From contig NC_033642.1 of NCBI RefSeq assembly GCF_001540865.1, positions 529,450-593,449 on the forward strand: DNA of 64,000 nt, written 5' to 3'. This document shows, in pieces, positions 1-13,000 of the stretch. Each line of letters opens with the position of its first letter. The stretch's first letter is position 1. Source of the stretch: Ananas comosus. Its lineage: Eukaryota > Streptophyta > Magnoliopsida > Poales > Bromeliaceae. The notes below the pieces were generated by a model, which ran no database searches, had not been told where the DNA came from, and saw only the letters and a list, made by a program, of their open reading frames with translations. Position numbers and translations under genes: made by a program.

Positions 1-162
1 CGGAGTTAAAGTTGGGAGGGGGAGTGGGGTTAGTAAACCCCACTAACCCGGTTTGGGGTGGGGTTTACTAACCCCACCCCTTAAGAATGGTGTTTGAGTA
101 TAAATTGGGGGTTAAGGGGTTATTCCATTCCTTAACCCCCAAGGCCCCAACCAAACGGTGGC
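1..162. mobile_element. 3' end of a PIF/Harbinger (Tourist-like) MITE, cut by the window edge
   Basis: The stretch is built of G-run and C-run inverted segments around 10-130. It ends in CCAAACGGTGGC directly followed by TTA, which fits the terminal repeat and 3-bp TTA target duplication of Tourist-like elements. The left end lies outside the window, so the duplication cannot be confirmed. Confidence 0.4.
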
Positions 163-401
163 TTAAAGTTTACTCTTTTTCGTCCAGTGGAATAATAGAA
201 ATTATTAGCTATTATTTATTTAGAGACCCATATTTGTTTCCCACGTAAAAAAGGGTATCAAGAAATTGATGCTCGTGTATTTGAACTTTACATGAGCGCA
301 TCTCGGAGCTAATCCCAAAAAACAGGATTTGATGATTTCTATGTTTTACAGAAAACCTGCATGAGAGCCGCCTCTTCGCGGATTAGACCCTCAAAATAAA
401 N

Positions 402-427
402 ATATATATATATATATATATTTTTTT

Positions 428-498
<71 letters not shown>
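402..498. repeat. Compound (TA)n / poly-T / (TG)n microsatellite
   Basis: A TA run, a T run, a second TA run and a TG run follow each other. A single N at 401 sits exactly at its left edge, so the repeat length is probably unreliable in this assembly. The rest of 166-690 is AT-rich spacer in which I see no gene. Confidence 0.9.
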
Positions 499-689
499 GA
501 AGGAGAGAGAAGAGGAGGGTTGGGGGGACACGTGTCACTCTAAGGTCCCCCAAATCTCCTTTAATGTAGTTCAATTAAATAAATTAAATAAATAGATAGA
601 TTAAATAGATAGATATCTCGTGCAACCCTAAAAATAAAAAAAATGAATTCCTAGGCTAAACTGAAATTAAAATTATAGATCCAGAATGT

Positions 690-1023
690 GGGGCCGTGGG
701 CCTGATACAACAGGGACCCTCCTCGGGTACTCGAGTCCAACTAACTGTCTAACAGGTCGGATGCTCCCGTGCCATCAACCCGATCCACTGAGCTGAGAAG
801 CCTCCTTGTGGCGTCCATCCCGCTCACGCCTCACAGGACTTGTCCGCTTCTACTCCTCCATCGCCAACACCCATCCCCAGCCTAGGGTTTCCGCTCGACC
901 GCCGACTCGTCTCTCCGGCTGGTCACTCTCGGGTGCCCACCTTGCAAGTTAAGCCTTCTAAGCTCCCCTTTTTATTTATCACTCAACCACTCGGCTCCTC
1001 CCTAACCTACTCTCTACTGGCAG
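690..1023 (+). promoter_or_regulatory. Promoter / 5'UTR region of the NOV-like gene
   Basis: This is a C/T-rich leader that includes the AGGGTTT motif common in plant translation-related promoters (near 880). It runs up to the ATG at 1024. Composition changes sharply from AT-rich spacer to GC-rich here. The transcription start is not visible, and no convincing TATA box was identified. Confidence 0.45.
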
Positions 1024-4000
1024 ATGCAACATCGTCCGCCACGGCCACGGTACGGCCGCGGCGGCGGAGGTGGCGGAGGCGGAGGCGGTGGCGCTGCTCC
1101 TCCTCGCGGCGGTGGGGGAAGCTTCTTTCCTACCACCATCAATCCTACTCTCCATAACCTCAATCTCCCCTTCGTCCCCAATCTCCAGTACCACGTAAAC
1201 CCTACCAACCTCCCCCAGCACCACCTCCAAAACCCTAGTTTCCCCATCCACGCCAATTCCTTCATCACCCAAAACCCTGGTCCCACGCCCAGCGCCGCCC
1301 AGCAAGCTCTGCTGGAGAGGGCCGAGGCCGCCGCGGCGAAGGCTCACGAGGATCTCCTCTCGGCCGGAGAGACCGTGTCGGCGTGGAAGGTGTCGCAGGC
1401 GGTTCTTGCCTCACTGAAGGCCGATTCTTGGAGCTCGCTAGGGTTTCAGCTTCAGGATGTCCGGCGTATTCGCGAGCTTTTTGCGAAGGAGGGAAAGGTA
1501 TCTACTTGAAGTTTCTTAATATCGCAATCGATCATATTGTGCTTTTGATTCACTTTTTACATATGTTGAAACTTCTCATATTTTGAGCTTTTGGTTTCAC
1601 CAACAGCAAGAATATGTATTTTAAACAAAACAAATATCTGGTATGCGAAAGAAGGGGAGGGTAATGGGTGGTATTCATGTCGATTTAATTCAATGATGGG
1701 TCATTATTCGCAGAAAAGATACTTGGGGTAATCAAAATAAATCTGCCTGTTCTAACATGTTAATGGAAATAAATCTACTTGTTCTAACATGATAGTGGAA
1801 ATAAAAGAAGCCGGGCAGAGAAATTATTTTGTGCTCAAGATTCTACATTCTTGATATTATTAAAACAAAAGAAAATTGATAAACTTGGCTGCTGTAAAAT
1901 GTAATGTTTCTTTCGGTTGATTATCCAGCAGTGAATGTTTTAGATTATTCTTTTCCTTAATTAACAAAGAAAAATTTAGTTTGATCACAGAACTAGTTCC
2001 TGAATTTTGACCCTGATTTCAATTGTAGTGTCAGAACTGCTCTTGTAACAATATGGGAAACGGACTTTGGTTAGTACAAAACATTACTTCCTTCCATCAG
2101 CCCGTCTTCATTGATTTTGCTAGGGTCAAACATCAGGGCCATACGATAGGGTAGAATACGATTGTACATGCATAGCCTTTAAAGTTAGATACATGGGAAA
2201 GATTCAGTGGCTACTGGAGATTATGTCTTTTTCCTCCTTTTCATTTACTTCCAGGTGAATACTTTCATACACTGCTTTGTTGCGGCACATCAAATCACAT
2301 CACTATATGACTTGGAGGCCGAGATATGCAAGAATGAGGGCATTCAGCGGTTTGATGAGCTCAGGTTGGGACCTCTTTCCTGCTACCCACTTGTTGTGCA
2401 TTACTTTTCAGTTAATTCGGAGTCAGTGGAGGTGTTCAAAATAAGTACTGAGGAAATTATTGGGTTTTTGCACACCTTTATGAGCAAGTCCAAGACGAAG
2501 ATTAATGTGGAGGAGTTTTTGGATTTTGTTGCTAAAGAGAAGTCTGTTGCAAAAAAGGAGAAGCTTGGTGTGCGGATTCAGAGTTTGGGGTACGTAAGTT
2601 ATCTACTAAATGCTGTTGTAATCTCCACTATAACCAAAAGGATGCCCAAAAAGGAAAGGCCTTTTCTTCTTCTTCTTCTTCTTCTTCTTGTTCTTCTTTC
2701 TTCTTCTTATTTTTGGACCACTTTCATCGAGGAAATTTTTGTCAAAAAAAAAATGTTGTGCTTCTTAATAATAGTTGCTTGCTTTGCCAGGGTGACACCC
2801 ATTTAAAATTCAGTGTTGAAATTTTGAAAAAAGTTGATTAAAATTCAGTGTGGAAATTTTGATAAAAGTTAGCAAATTATAGCCATGGTAGATGTCAAAA
2901 GCATTTTGTAGTTATTACTGGTAGGTTCTTTCTCTCATTATTTTCACCACCATAGTTAGCATACTTAACATATTCATTACATTATTGTTTCTTACATATA
3001 TCAATTTCTAGTTGGAGTCATCACATTAAGCAGTTCATATTCGTTAATCGAAGTTCCTTTGCACTTTACCGTCCTTGACATTATTTTTGTGGTGGAATTC
3101 ACTTTTTCACTAGTGGCAAATTTTTTTTTTTTCGCAGGTTGCATATTTCGTATATTCGCCAGGCCAAGAGAACCAAAGCCAATGCTCTCAAGGACTCAGT
3201 GAAGCAATATACTTACTACAGTGGAGATACTGATTTGTCAGAAGATAAGCGTTTTCATGTGGAAAAGCAAATTCTTGACAACAGGTTTGATTTTATGACT
3301 AAACGTGTCAAATCATTTTCTTCTACATGGGGTGATTTTGGTTCTAAACACATCCGCTTTGATTCTACGGATGATGAGCCTGACTACGACGACAGTAGTG
3401 ATGATGGGGGTGATAATGCCACTCACTGCCAGCATCCGAGTACCTTTTCTAACAAGGAAAGAGATAAACGTGTAAGTAGCTGTCCTTATCCATCGACGAC
3501 GGAAGAGATGGTTCGGCTTGGGTTGAAAGCTGAAGCAAATAAAAAAGCAGCTCCTGCGAATCGTAAGTTAATGGGGAGTAGTATTAAAACTTCCTCTGGA
3601 AAGAGAAGGAAAAGGAAATCTGAGGAAGAGAGGGACAACTCTGGTCGATTATGCAAAGTCGCCAAAAAGGAACAAGTTGAACTTGATGATCAGGGAAAAT
3701 TGTATGGTTTTACTATCACAAAGGATAAAATGGAGACATTTGTAGCAACCTGGAAAGAAGCATGCCGTGAACATTCTGTTGCTAAGGTATGCATTACGAG
3801 CTTTTAAAAAAAGTGTGTTCTGGATATAACTGAATTTAGAGCTCAACTCAACTCTGTGTCTCTATCTTATTTATAAGAGATGGACAAAATTTCTTTGTTT
3901 TGTTAACTTCTCCTTAGGATGGTCTATGGAGCATTTGACAAGTTTTCAGAAATTCATATTATTGTTTGTTATAGTTGGTATTTGCATTTTTACCATGCCT

Positions 4001-7000
4001 TTGGATCTTAAGGTGGTCCATTTATTAGTTTTGAAGGTCTAACACATCCTCTTTTCCTGTCTCTCTCTCTCTATATATGTATATATATATATATAAAGAG
4101 AGAGGGAGAGTAATGCTGCTATACTCTTTTGAGTACGGAGGCCTTCGTATTCATAAGTTTTTTTTTCGATGATATAGTTTTCGAATCGATAACTCACACC
4201 TTTAAATATGATTAAGAGCACTTGAATTACCTAGAAACTGAGTTTTATAATTTTCAAAATTATAATAGAGACCATCAGGCGAGTATAAAATGACTGTCAA
4301 AATAGAACAACCCCCTAAAAATAGAGAACCAGGTTATTCAATTTAAAATCGGAGTTATTGATCTCATCTAGATAGTGAATAAAGTTTTTTTTTTTAATCA
4401 AAGTTTCAACTGATTTTGATTATTTTACACCGTTAAACTAGAAAACCCCCGTACCAGTTCGTTAAAATTGTCAATTTTGAGGCATTTTGATCATAAGATA
4501 TATGATGTTAAAAAATTGTGAAATTCGATTTCTAGAATGTTATGTGGTCTAAATTATATTTAACAGTATCGATTGTCGATTCGGGTGCTCTAGCATCAAA
4601 AATAACTTATGAGTACGAAGTCGATCGTACTCATAAAAGTATAGTAGCCGAACTCTCTCGTTCTCTCTCTCACGCTCTTTCTATATATATATATATATAT
4701 ATGCACAATTTAGGGCTTGGGGATATATATATATAGAGAGAGAGAGAGAGGGGGGGGGGTTACTAGAATGCTATTAATAGTATTAAAATAGTGTTTCCTA
4801 CCAATTTTTTTACCATTTGATGCCTAGGGTTTAGTGATGGTAAGTAGAATAGTAATAATCCTATGATGAAAAAGTGGATAGTAAACACTATATATATACT
4901 ATCAAAAGATCAAGAGTATAGATCTTATTTTAAATATTTTAAAGAATTTTGTAACCAAAATTCAATTAATTTGGATTTGTTTGCACCGTTAAACAAGCAA
5001 ACGTCTCATATCAACCATTAAAATTATAAACTTTTCCACCCTTTGGTCATTAGGCCAATGATGTCGAACAGATTTAAAATTTGGTTTCTAGATACTTCAA
5101 GTGGTATAGATCATGTTCAACGGTGCCAATAGTCGATTTGGAGACTTCATAATCGAAAACAAATTAGTGGCAATGGAACTCATTTGCTACCAATAGTATT
5201 CTCCATTGCTACTAATTATTTCCGATGATGGAGCCTCGAAGATCGGCACTGTGAACATTGTCTAGATGAATTGAAGTTTCAAGAAATCAAATTTCATATT
5301 TTTCTAATGTTGTTCTTTTGTATAAAAATGATTAAATATCTTCCAAAAGGTGATGGTAGGATTCTTCTACTCAAGATCAAGAGTGTAGATCTTGTTTTAA
5401 ATAGTTAAAATAATTTCTAACAAAAATCCAACTGATTTGGGATTTCTTTACATCGTTAAACGAGCAAACGCCTCGAAAATTACAAATTTTGTGACCATTC
5501 AATCATTCGGCCAGAGATGTTGAATAAATATGAAATTTGATTTCTATATCTACCGTGTCCTTAATATATGCTGGCATTGCAGGTCCTTGATCTGATGCTG
5601 AAGTTCTATACAGAAACTCCTGGAAAAAGGAAGAAAAAGTCTTTCTCGTCGTACCCTGGCATTGGATTGCTTAATGTTGCTGTGAGTTGTGCTCTTTGCT
5701 ACTTTAGGTTTTTTGGTTCATGTACTTGGCAAATTTTATCATTAGTTTGTAGTGATTTTATTTTTCCTTGATGACATGAATTTTCTGGTAATTGTTCTGT
5801 TCTGTAAGCATTTTCATTCGGCTGGCAAAATAAAATACTTTTAGGGATCTGCGTGGGTGCGTGAGCGCTGGCGCGTGTGCATGTGCACATTAGTGTGTTT
5901 GTTTGCTCATGATTTTGACAATATTTACACGTTCTTTTTGTTTCATGCATAAAATCCTGCAGGTTATGGCCATGAAAAGTGGAATGTTGAATAGTCTTTA
6001 TGATGCCTTCCAAAATTTTGGCGAAACTGGATTAACTAATCCAAGTTCAGCGACCTCTTCTAAGCTGATAGAAATCAGCCCTCCGACTAATGAAAATACT
6101 ACCTATGATACTTTGGAGAGCACAGGTAAACTTGGTTACTGTAAGTGTTTTGGTTCTTCTTCCCAGTGTTTATTGCCAAAATCTCCTCAGCTTTCTTCTA
6201 ATGTGAGAGTAAAAGTTTCTTAAGAGAGTTAAGGACCTAAGTTTCTTATTTCTCATTTCTCATGCTGTTGCATTTCTTTGACAAATTTTAGATGAACTAT
6301 GTTGTTAATTTGAGGAAGATGTTTAATTCGCTTAGTCTTCTGAAGTTTCATGGGCAACTTAGTATATATTTTACAATATCTTGCAGGTGTCACAGTTGAT
6401 GATATCATCACCAAAGTTTCTGACTATTTTGAGTGTAATAATTTAATCCCAAGAGAAAAAGACTCACATTTGGAGCACAAACTGCTGTCCTTAGAGAAGT
6501 TTCATGATTGCGAGATGTGGGTGGCAAATCAATTTTCTATCAAGCAATTTAGTTCTCTTGGTTATGGAAACTTCCTTGTGTTTTTGGAGAAGTATGCTTC
6601 TAGACTACCATTCTCGTTATCTATTTCTATAAGTAGGAGACTTGGTAGTCCATCTTCTTTGGAAGTCTCCATGCTTCAGAAACAGCTTTGCGTTTTTCTC
6701 TCACAAGCTGAGACCAACTGGTTAGGCGATGGTGTTGTTGCTAACAATGATATATTAAAGCTTTTCCAGAAGCAATTCCCAACATTAAGTTTCCATCTGG
6801 TGGGAGATGAATGTGAGAAATGCCTTTGCGATTATATTAGAGTGCAGAAAGAAAGCGAAAAGCCAAATAATGTTCTTTTCTCCGTCACCTTGTTAGGGAA
6901 AAAATGGATAGGTAATTCATCAGAATGCTATGATATACCTACGTTAGAAGTTGCAGATTTAAACTGTGAAGTCAATGGCCAATCTTATTCTGGTAGAGAA

Positions 7001-10000
7001 GTCACCTCACAAGAAGCAATTGACTGCTTGCTTAAGGCACCAATGTTGTCAGATTTAATGTTCTGGTCACATTGGGATGCTGTATATGCTCCCTCACTTG
7101 GTTCACTCTTAGAATGGTTGCTGAACAAAGTCCATGTTAGAGAGTTAGCGTGTATAGCAACAAGGGATGGGAAGTTCATTAAGGTTGATTCTTCGGTCAC
7201 TGTTGATCAGTTTTTAGAAGCTTTTATTCAGCGCTCTTCATTCCAGGTAGCAGTCAAATTATTATCCATCTTATACTTGTACAATGGCACCAAGAATGTG
7301 CCACTATCCCTTCTTAAGTGCTATGCCCAGCGAGCAACTGATGTGATAATAAATAGCTCAAATGATCCACCAGATTTAATAAATGCAAATGGGAGCTTGC
7401 GCAAGAATTTATCAGAAATCGATAATGCTGTTAGCTCAGTGGCAAGGTTTATACTTGAATGTCTCAGCCACTTACCTTCAGAATTCTTGAGTTTTGCTGC
7501 AGAGATACTGCTTGCAGGACTTAAACCTTTTGCGAAAAATGCTTATTTGGCTCTACTAACTGAGAGTAGTGGTACATACCAACGTTCCATGCTTCATGAC
7601 ATTGGATTATCACTAGGAATAACGGAATGGATCAACGATTACTATGAGTTCAGTTCAACAGCAGTTGCCGATTTAATCAGGAAGCAAGACGCTTCTTTGT
7701 CTTCTTCATCTGACATGGAGTTAAATAAAACATCAGTTGTTTCTAGTGTCTCAGTTCATTCGTTTCTGACAGGTCAGAACTATGAATCTTCCAGTGAGGT
7801 CATAGGAAGAAGGAGAAGGAAAACAGATTCCTCTTTAGCTGATGGGCACAATGAAGCATTTGATGTTGGTGGAAGAATTGTTACTAGAGCAGCTATTGAT
7901 ATACCTAGCATGTTGGAAGATAAGAATCTCGAAGAGGCGAATATGATAATCGAGTCCATTAGACGTGAAGAATTTGGTTTAGACCCAAATCTTACCTATT
8001 CTGAGAACTGCTTGCTGAAGAAGCAGCATGCTCGCCTTGGTAGAGCACTTCATTGTCTCTCACAGGAGCTATATTCTCAGGATTCACATCTTCTTCTTGA
8101 GCTTGTGAGCTATATCACCTTTCAACAACTTATTACTGCTTATCTCATAACTGAAAATTTTCCCTTTGCATTGTATATTTTCTTTCGCTAGTGTGATATC
8201 TATCAATTGTGTGGATACACATTATCCATGTCCTTCTATTGCCTAAGTGATTATATTTTTTTAGGTCCAACCCATCTCCTTGATTTGTGATATAATATTA
8301 TTACCTTTCTGTCTATTGTTTAGAAAGTCCTGTTTGGCTTGGAAGTAATCTTTATTTTGTTTGAGCTAGAAATATTAGGTCATATCTATATTGTTGCTCA
8401 TATCCTGTGTATGCTTTTTGAATCAATTGATGTGGTAGGAGTACCTTGCAAAACCTATCATCATTGTTTCCTCGTCGATTTTGCTTTTCATGTGCTTCAT
8501 CTTAAATTCTGTGGTGTTTTACTTAAATACTAAGTTTTGTGAAAATAAGATTACCGTTGACATTTTGTGACCCTCTTCTATTTTACATCAGGTACAAAAT
8601 GCTGACGACAATATTTATGCGGAAGATGTGGAGCCAACATTAGTATTCATTCTTCAGGAGGCTGGTATTGTTGTCTTAAATAATGAACAGGGATTCTCTG
8701 CTCAAAATATCAGAGCACTTTGTGACATAGGAAACTCAACAAAGAAAGGATCAAATGCGGGATACATCGGTCACAAAGGCATTGGATTCAAATCGGTCTT
8801 TCGGGTATGCTTCAGCAAAATTGTCCTGTCTTATTTTATTAAATCCATAAATGACTTGTCACTTAATCCAGCTGACGTTTGCAATTCAGGTAGCCTAATC
8901 ATCACAAAATGTTTATGTGCAAGATAAATTGCGAAATTTTGCTTGCGTGTACAAGTAATATCCGTCCTTACATTGATGTCAAATATAACAATCTTTTAAA
9001 TTATACAGTTAGTATGCAATTATATATTTTAGATGGGAAAGCTAGAACTTATAAAAGAATATTGTGATCTAGTTAATTGTGCAATGATCTAGGTTAACAC
9101 TGTTATTGGTGTATATATGTACAGTTTGTCAGTTGCTTGCGACATACACTCGCTGGACACCATTTTTTTTTTTTCGCTCTCTGGGTATTCACCTTTCTAA
9201 GTTAGTGAAATTCTCTGATTGACATTAATCATCTGCAGGTGACCGACGCTCCAGAGATTCATTCTAGGGGCTTTCATATCAAGTTTGATATAACTGAAGG
9301 TCAAATTGGTTTTGTTTTGCCAACTACAGTTTCACCTTGTGACATCAGCTTGTTTAGTAGGTTGTTATCTGCTGAGGATTACCAAAGTGATCACCCCTCT
9401 TGGAACACCTGTATTTTACTTCCGTTCAGAGCTAAATTTCTTGATGGCACAGGCATACGTTCCATCATATCAATGTTTTCTGATCTCCATCCTTCTTTGT
9501 TACTCTTCCTTCATCGCCTTCAATGTATCAAGTTCAAGAATTTGCTTAATGATTCAATTCTGGTTATGAGAAGAATCTCTCTTGGTAATGGCATTGTTAA
9601 AGTTTCTCATGGCAATAAGACAATGACTTGGTTGGTAGTAAAGAAGACGCTAGAGTGTAGTATCATCCGCCATGATGTGCAAACTACAGAAATTGACATG
9701 GCCTTCACTCTTCAGGAATCTGACAATGGTGAGTATCGGCCTCATCTTACTCAACAGCCGGTTTTTGCTTTTCTTCCTTTGAGAAATTACGGTTTAAAAT
9801 TTATTATTCAAGGAGATTTTGTTTTACCTTCTTCAAGAGAAGAAGTAGATGGGGACAGTGCGTGGAACCAGTGGTTGTTATCCCAACTCCCTTCTCTCTT
9901 TGTTGGTGCAGAAGAATCCTTCTGTGCTCTCCCTTGTTTCCAGAAGAACCCAGGAAAAGCTATCACAGCCTTTATGAGCTTTGTTCCGCTTGTGGGGGAA

Positions 10001-13000
10001 GTTCATGGATTTTTCTCTCAGCTTCCTCACATGATAATCTCCAAGTTACGTGCAACAAGCTGCTTGGTTTTAGATTCTCCAGATTTAAAATGGGTTCATC
10101 CATGCAGTGTTCTCAGAGGTTGGGATCCGCAGGCACGCATGCTGTTATCTGATAGCTTACTTGAGAAACACCTCGGGATTGGCTTTCTAAGTAAGGATGT
10201 CATTTTATCTGACTCATTAGCCAAAAACCTTGGTATTCAGGATTATGGACCCAAAATTTTATCTGATATCATGCTATCTATATGTTGCATTGATGGTGGC
10301 ATTAAGTCAATGGGTCTGGATTGGCTGTCTGCTTGGCTTGTTACGCTTCACTCAACACTTTTAGCCTACTCCTCTGGGAATATATCTTCATATACTAGTT
10401 TGGAAAGTGATATTATATCTTGTCTCAGAAAAATTCCGTTCATTCCACTTTCAGATGGCTCATATAGCTCTGTTTCTGATGGCCCTATATGGTTACCTTG
10501 TGATGTTTTGTCTATTGGACTTGAAGGTAAACATAGTGTCAAAGATTTCCCTGGATTGTATGCCAAACTTCGAATTATTAGTCCTCTCCTCCTCTCAGCA
10601 GTGGCTACAACTGATACATATACAATGGAAGAGATTAGAGTGGACAAACTAATGGAGATTCTGCATAAAGTTGGTGTGCAAAAGTTATCTGCTCATGAAA
10701 TTATAATGAGTCAGATCTTAGTGGCCTTATCTGAGGATATACGCACTAAAAATGAGGACCAGAGTGTGATGATTGAATATTTATCATTCATTATGCTTCA
10801 CTTCCAAAGTCCCTGTGCAAGTTGCCATACTGAAAAACCAGACATCATCTCAGAACTTCGCAGAAAACCTACTTTGTTAACAAATCATGGATACAAGTGC
10901 CCAAGTGATGAACCAATACACTTTGGTAAAGAATATGGAAATCCCATTAATATAGCAAAGCTAGTTGGTGCTTTGGATATTAAATGGATTGAACTTGATG
11001 TTGCCTATTTGAAGCATCCTAGTACTCGGTCATTACCATTTGGTTCAACAAGGTGGAGGGAATTCTTCCAGGAACTGGGTGTCACTGATTTTGTTCAAGT
11101 AATCCGTGTTGAAAAAAGGGCTTCTGATGTCATTTGCACTTCTGACTGTGATCTTTCCACATCAGCATCTGTCGTTAATGATTGGGAGTCACCTGAGCTG
11201 GTTAACATGCTGTCTCTCTTTTCTTCAAAGAAATATCGGAAAATTTCTATTTATCTTCTTGAGGTCCTTGATAAATTCTGGGATGATTGTTATAGTGCTT
11301 ATGCTAGAATTTGTATTACTTCAGTAGATAGTGAGGACAAGGGTACCATTGAGTCTTCACTTCTTAAGAGTATATGCAAAATGAGGTGGATAGGGTCTAG
11401 TATGGATGAGGAGCTTCACTATGCGAAAGATTTGTATTATGATTGTGAAAGTGTACGCTCTCTTTTAGGAAACATGGCACCATATGCTGTTCCAAAGGTT
11501 AGTCCATTGTTACAAAATTCTTGTGATTGTTGACTATTGTGATAATTTATTTTTTTTTGGCACCCTGGAGAACCTGATCCATCATGGTTTAAATGGGTGT
11601 TGGAGCAGCATTTGTGTATGCATCGGAAGGCCAAGAGCTTTTTAGGACTAAATGATCATATTAACCTGATCTATGTGTTTCTCCTTTTGCCATGACTACT
11701 AAACTTTCTACCTAGACTTCTTAATCTTCTTTCTTAAAGTTTCTAGCGGTTATGATGTGATTTTGGAATGAATCCTTATATCTAGTCCATTTGCCACTTG
11801 TAGCTCCTAGATTTTAAACAAAGCTTCTAGGCTATCTTAGATCTCAGTTTGCTGATCTTTATTGTGCAGGTGAGTAGCAAATTGTTTTTGAATGACGTTG
11901 GACTGAAAACACAAGTATTACCAGATGATGCTTTGATAATTCTCAATTCTTGGAGTATTTCTAAAGGTCCTTTTCGTGCAAGGTATATATATATATATAT
12001 ATATTTTTTTTTTTTTAAAAAAAAAATTTATCAAAATTTAAGTTCTTCCTGCTGCTGATTTGCTCTGCTGCTTAAGACTTGTATATCCTCCACAATTGCA
12101 CTTGCTATTTAGCAGAGCCTCCTAAAAATGCTATTAGTAAGAGTTTATGAGATAAGAGTTTTGTGCAATTGTAAAATCTGTATGATTTAGATCGTAGAAT
12201 TTTGGAATTTAGTGTTGAGGAAAATCAAAGATTGAGAAACTTGTCTAAGTTTAGTTGTTTAACTCTGACTTATGCTAAATGACATTTTTCTTGTCTGAAG
12301 TTGCTAGATGCATATTTCGCTCTTTTGGATGTTTTATGCATGCCTCTGGGGAGTATCTCATTAATTTGGATTTTAATTACACTTATTAAATGAAGTGTTC
12401 TCTATTTACTTGTTAATGTTTCCATTACAATTTGATTGAATTGAGTTTCATGTCCTTGTTTCAGTATCTTACAGATGTCGAACCTCTACACCTTTATCTC
12501 AAACAGCGTTGCCGTTTCAAAGGTGAATATGAATTTGCAGTTCTTATCAAGTGCTTTCATCTTTGTTCCATTTCTTGGTGCTCCATCCAATGAAGTTGTT
12601 TCTGGTGCATTCCTGACTCCGAAAGACGTGTACTGGCATGATCCTACTGGTTGTTTTGATATGGCAAAGAAATATAGCACAGTAGAAAAGACTAGTTGCT
12701 TTCTGTCTAAGATGTTGGCAGCAGTGTATCCAAGCCTTCATGAATTTTTTGTAAAAGTTTGCGTTGTGCCTGATGTTCCTCCATTTTGTAGCTATGTTGA
12801 TATATTACAACAGTTATCAAGTGTTGCATTGCCTTCACAAGCAGCTTATTCAGTAAGTTCTTTTTCAGGCCTCTAATTTGTGCTTTGTTTATTATTCTTT
12901 TGTCGGGGATAAAGTGCAGGATATTTTAATAAATCGATGGTTTGTGTAGTGCAAACTATGATGTTTTCAGGGATTTTCTAGATTGTAACCATTTTCTTCA

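Noticed and set aside
840..1157. Open frame overlapping the NOV leader on +
   Set aside because: It is in another frame over GC-rich leader and exon 1 and ends within exon 1. It matches no family and is better explained as 5'UTR plus shadow of NOV exon 1.
4059..4100. Possible microsatellite-based promoter (CT/TA tract) inside NOV
   Set aside because: It lies within an intron and is explained as the edge of a MITE; no transcription start evidence.
5699..6013. Minus-strand frame across NOV exon 5
   Set aside because: Antisense shadow spanning an intron-exon boundary without any recognisable motif.
12505..12540. Possible 18-nt GTGAAT...TTGCAG micro-intron in NOV exon 10
   Set aside because: Far too short to be spliced, and the reading frame continues through it with the expected family sequence.
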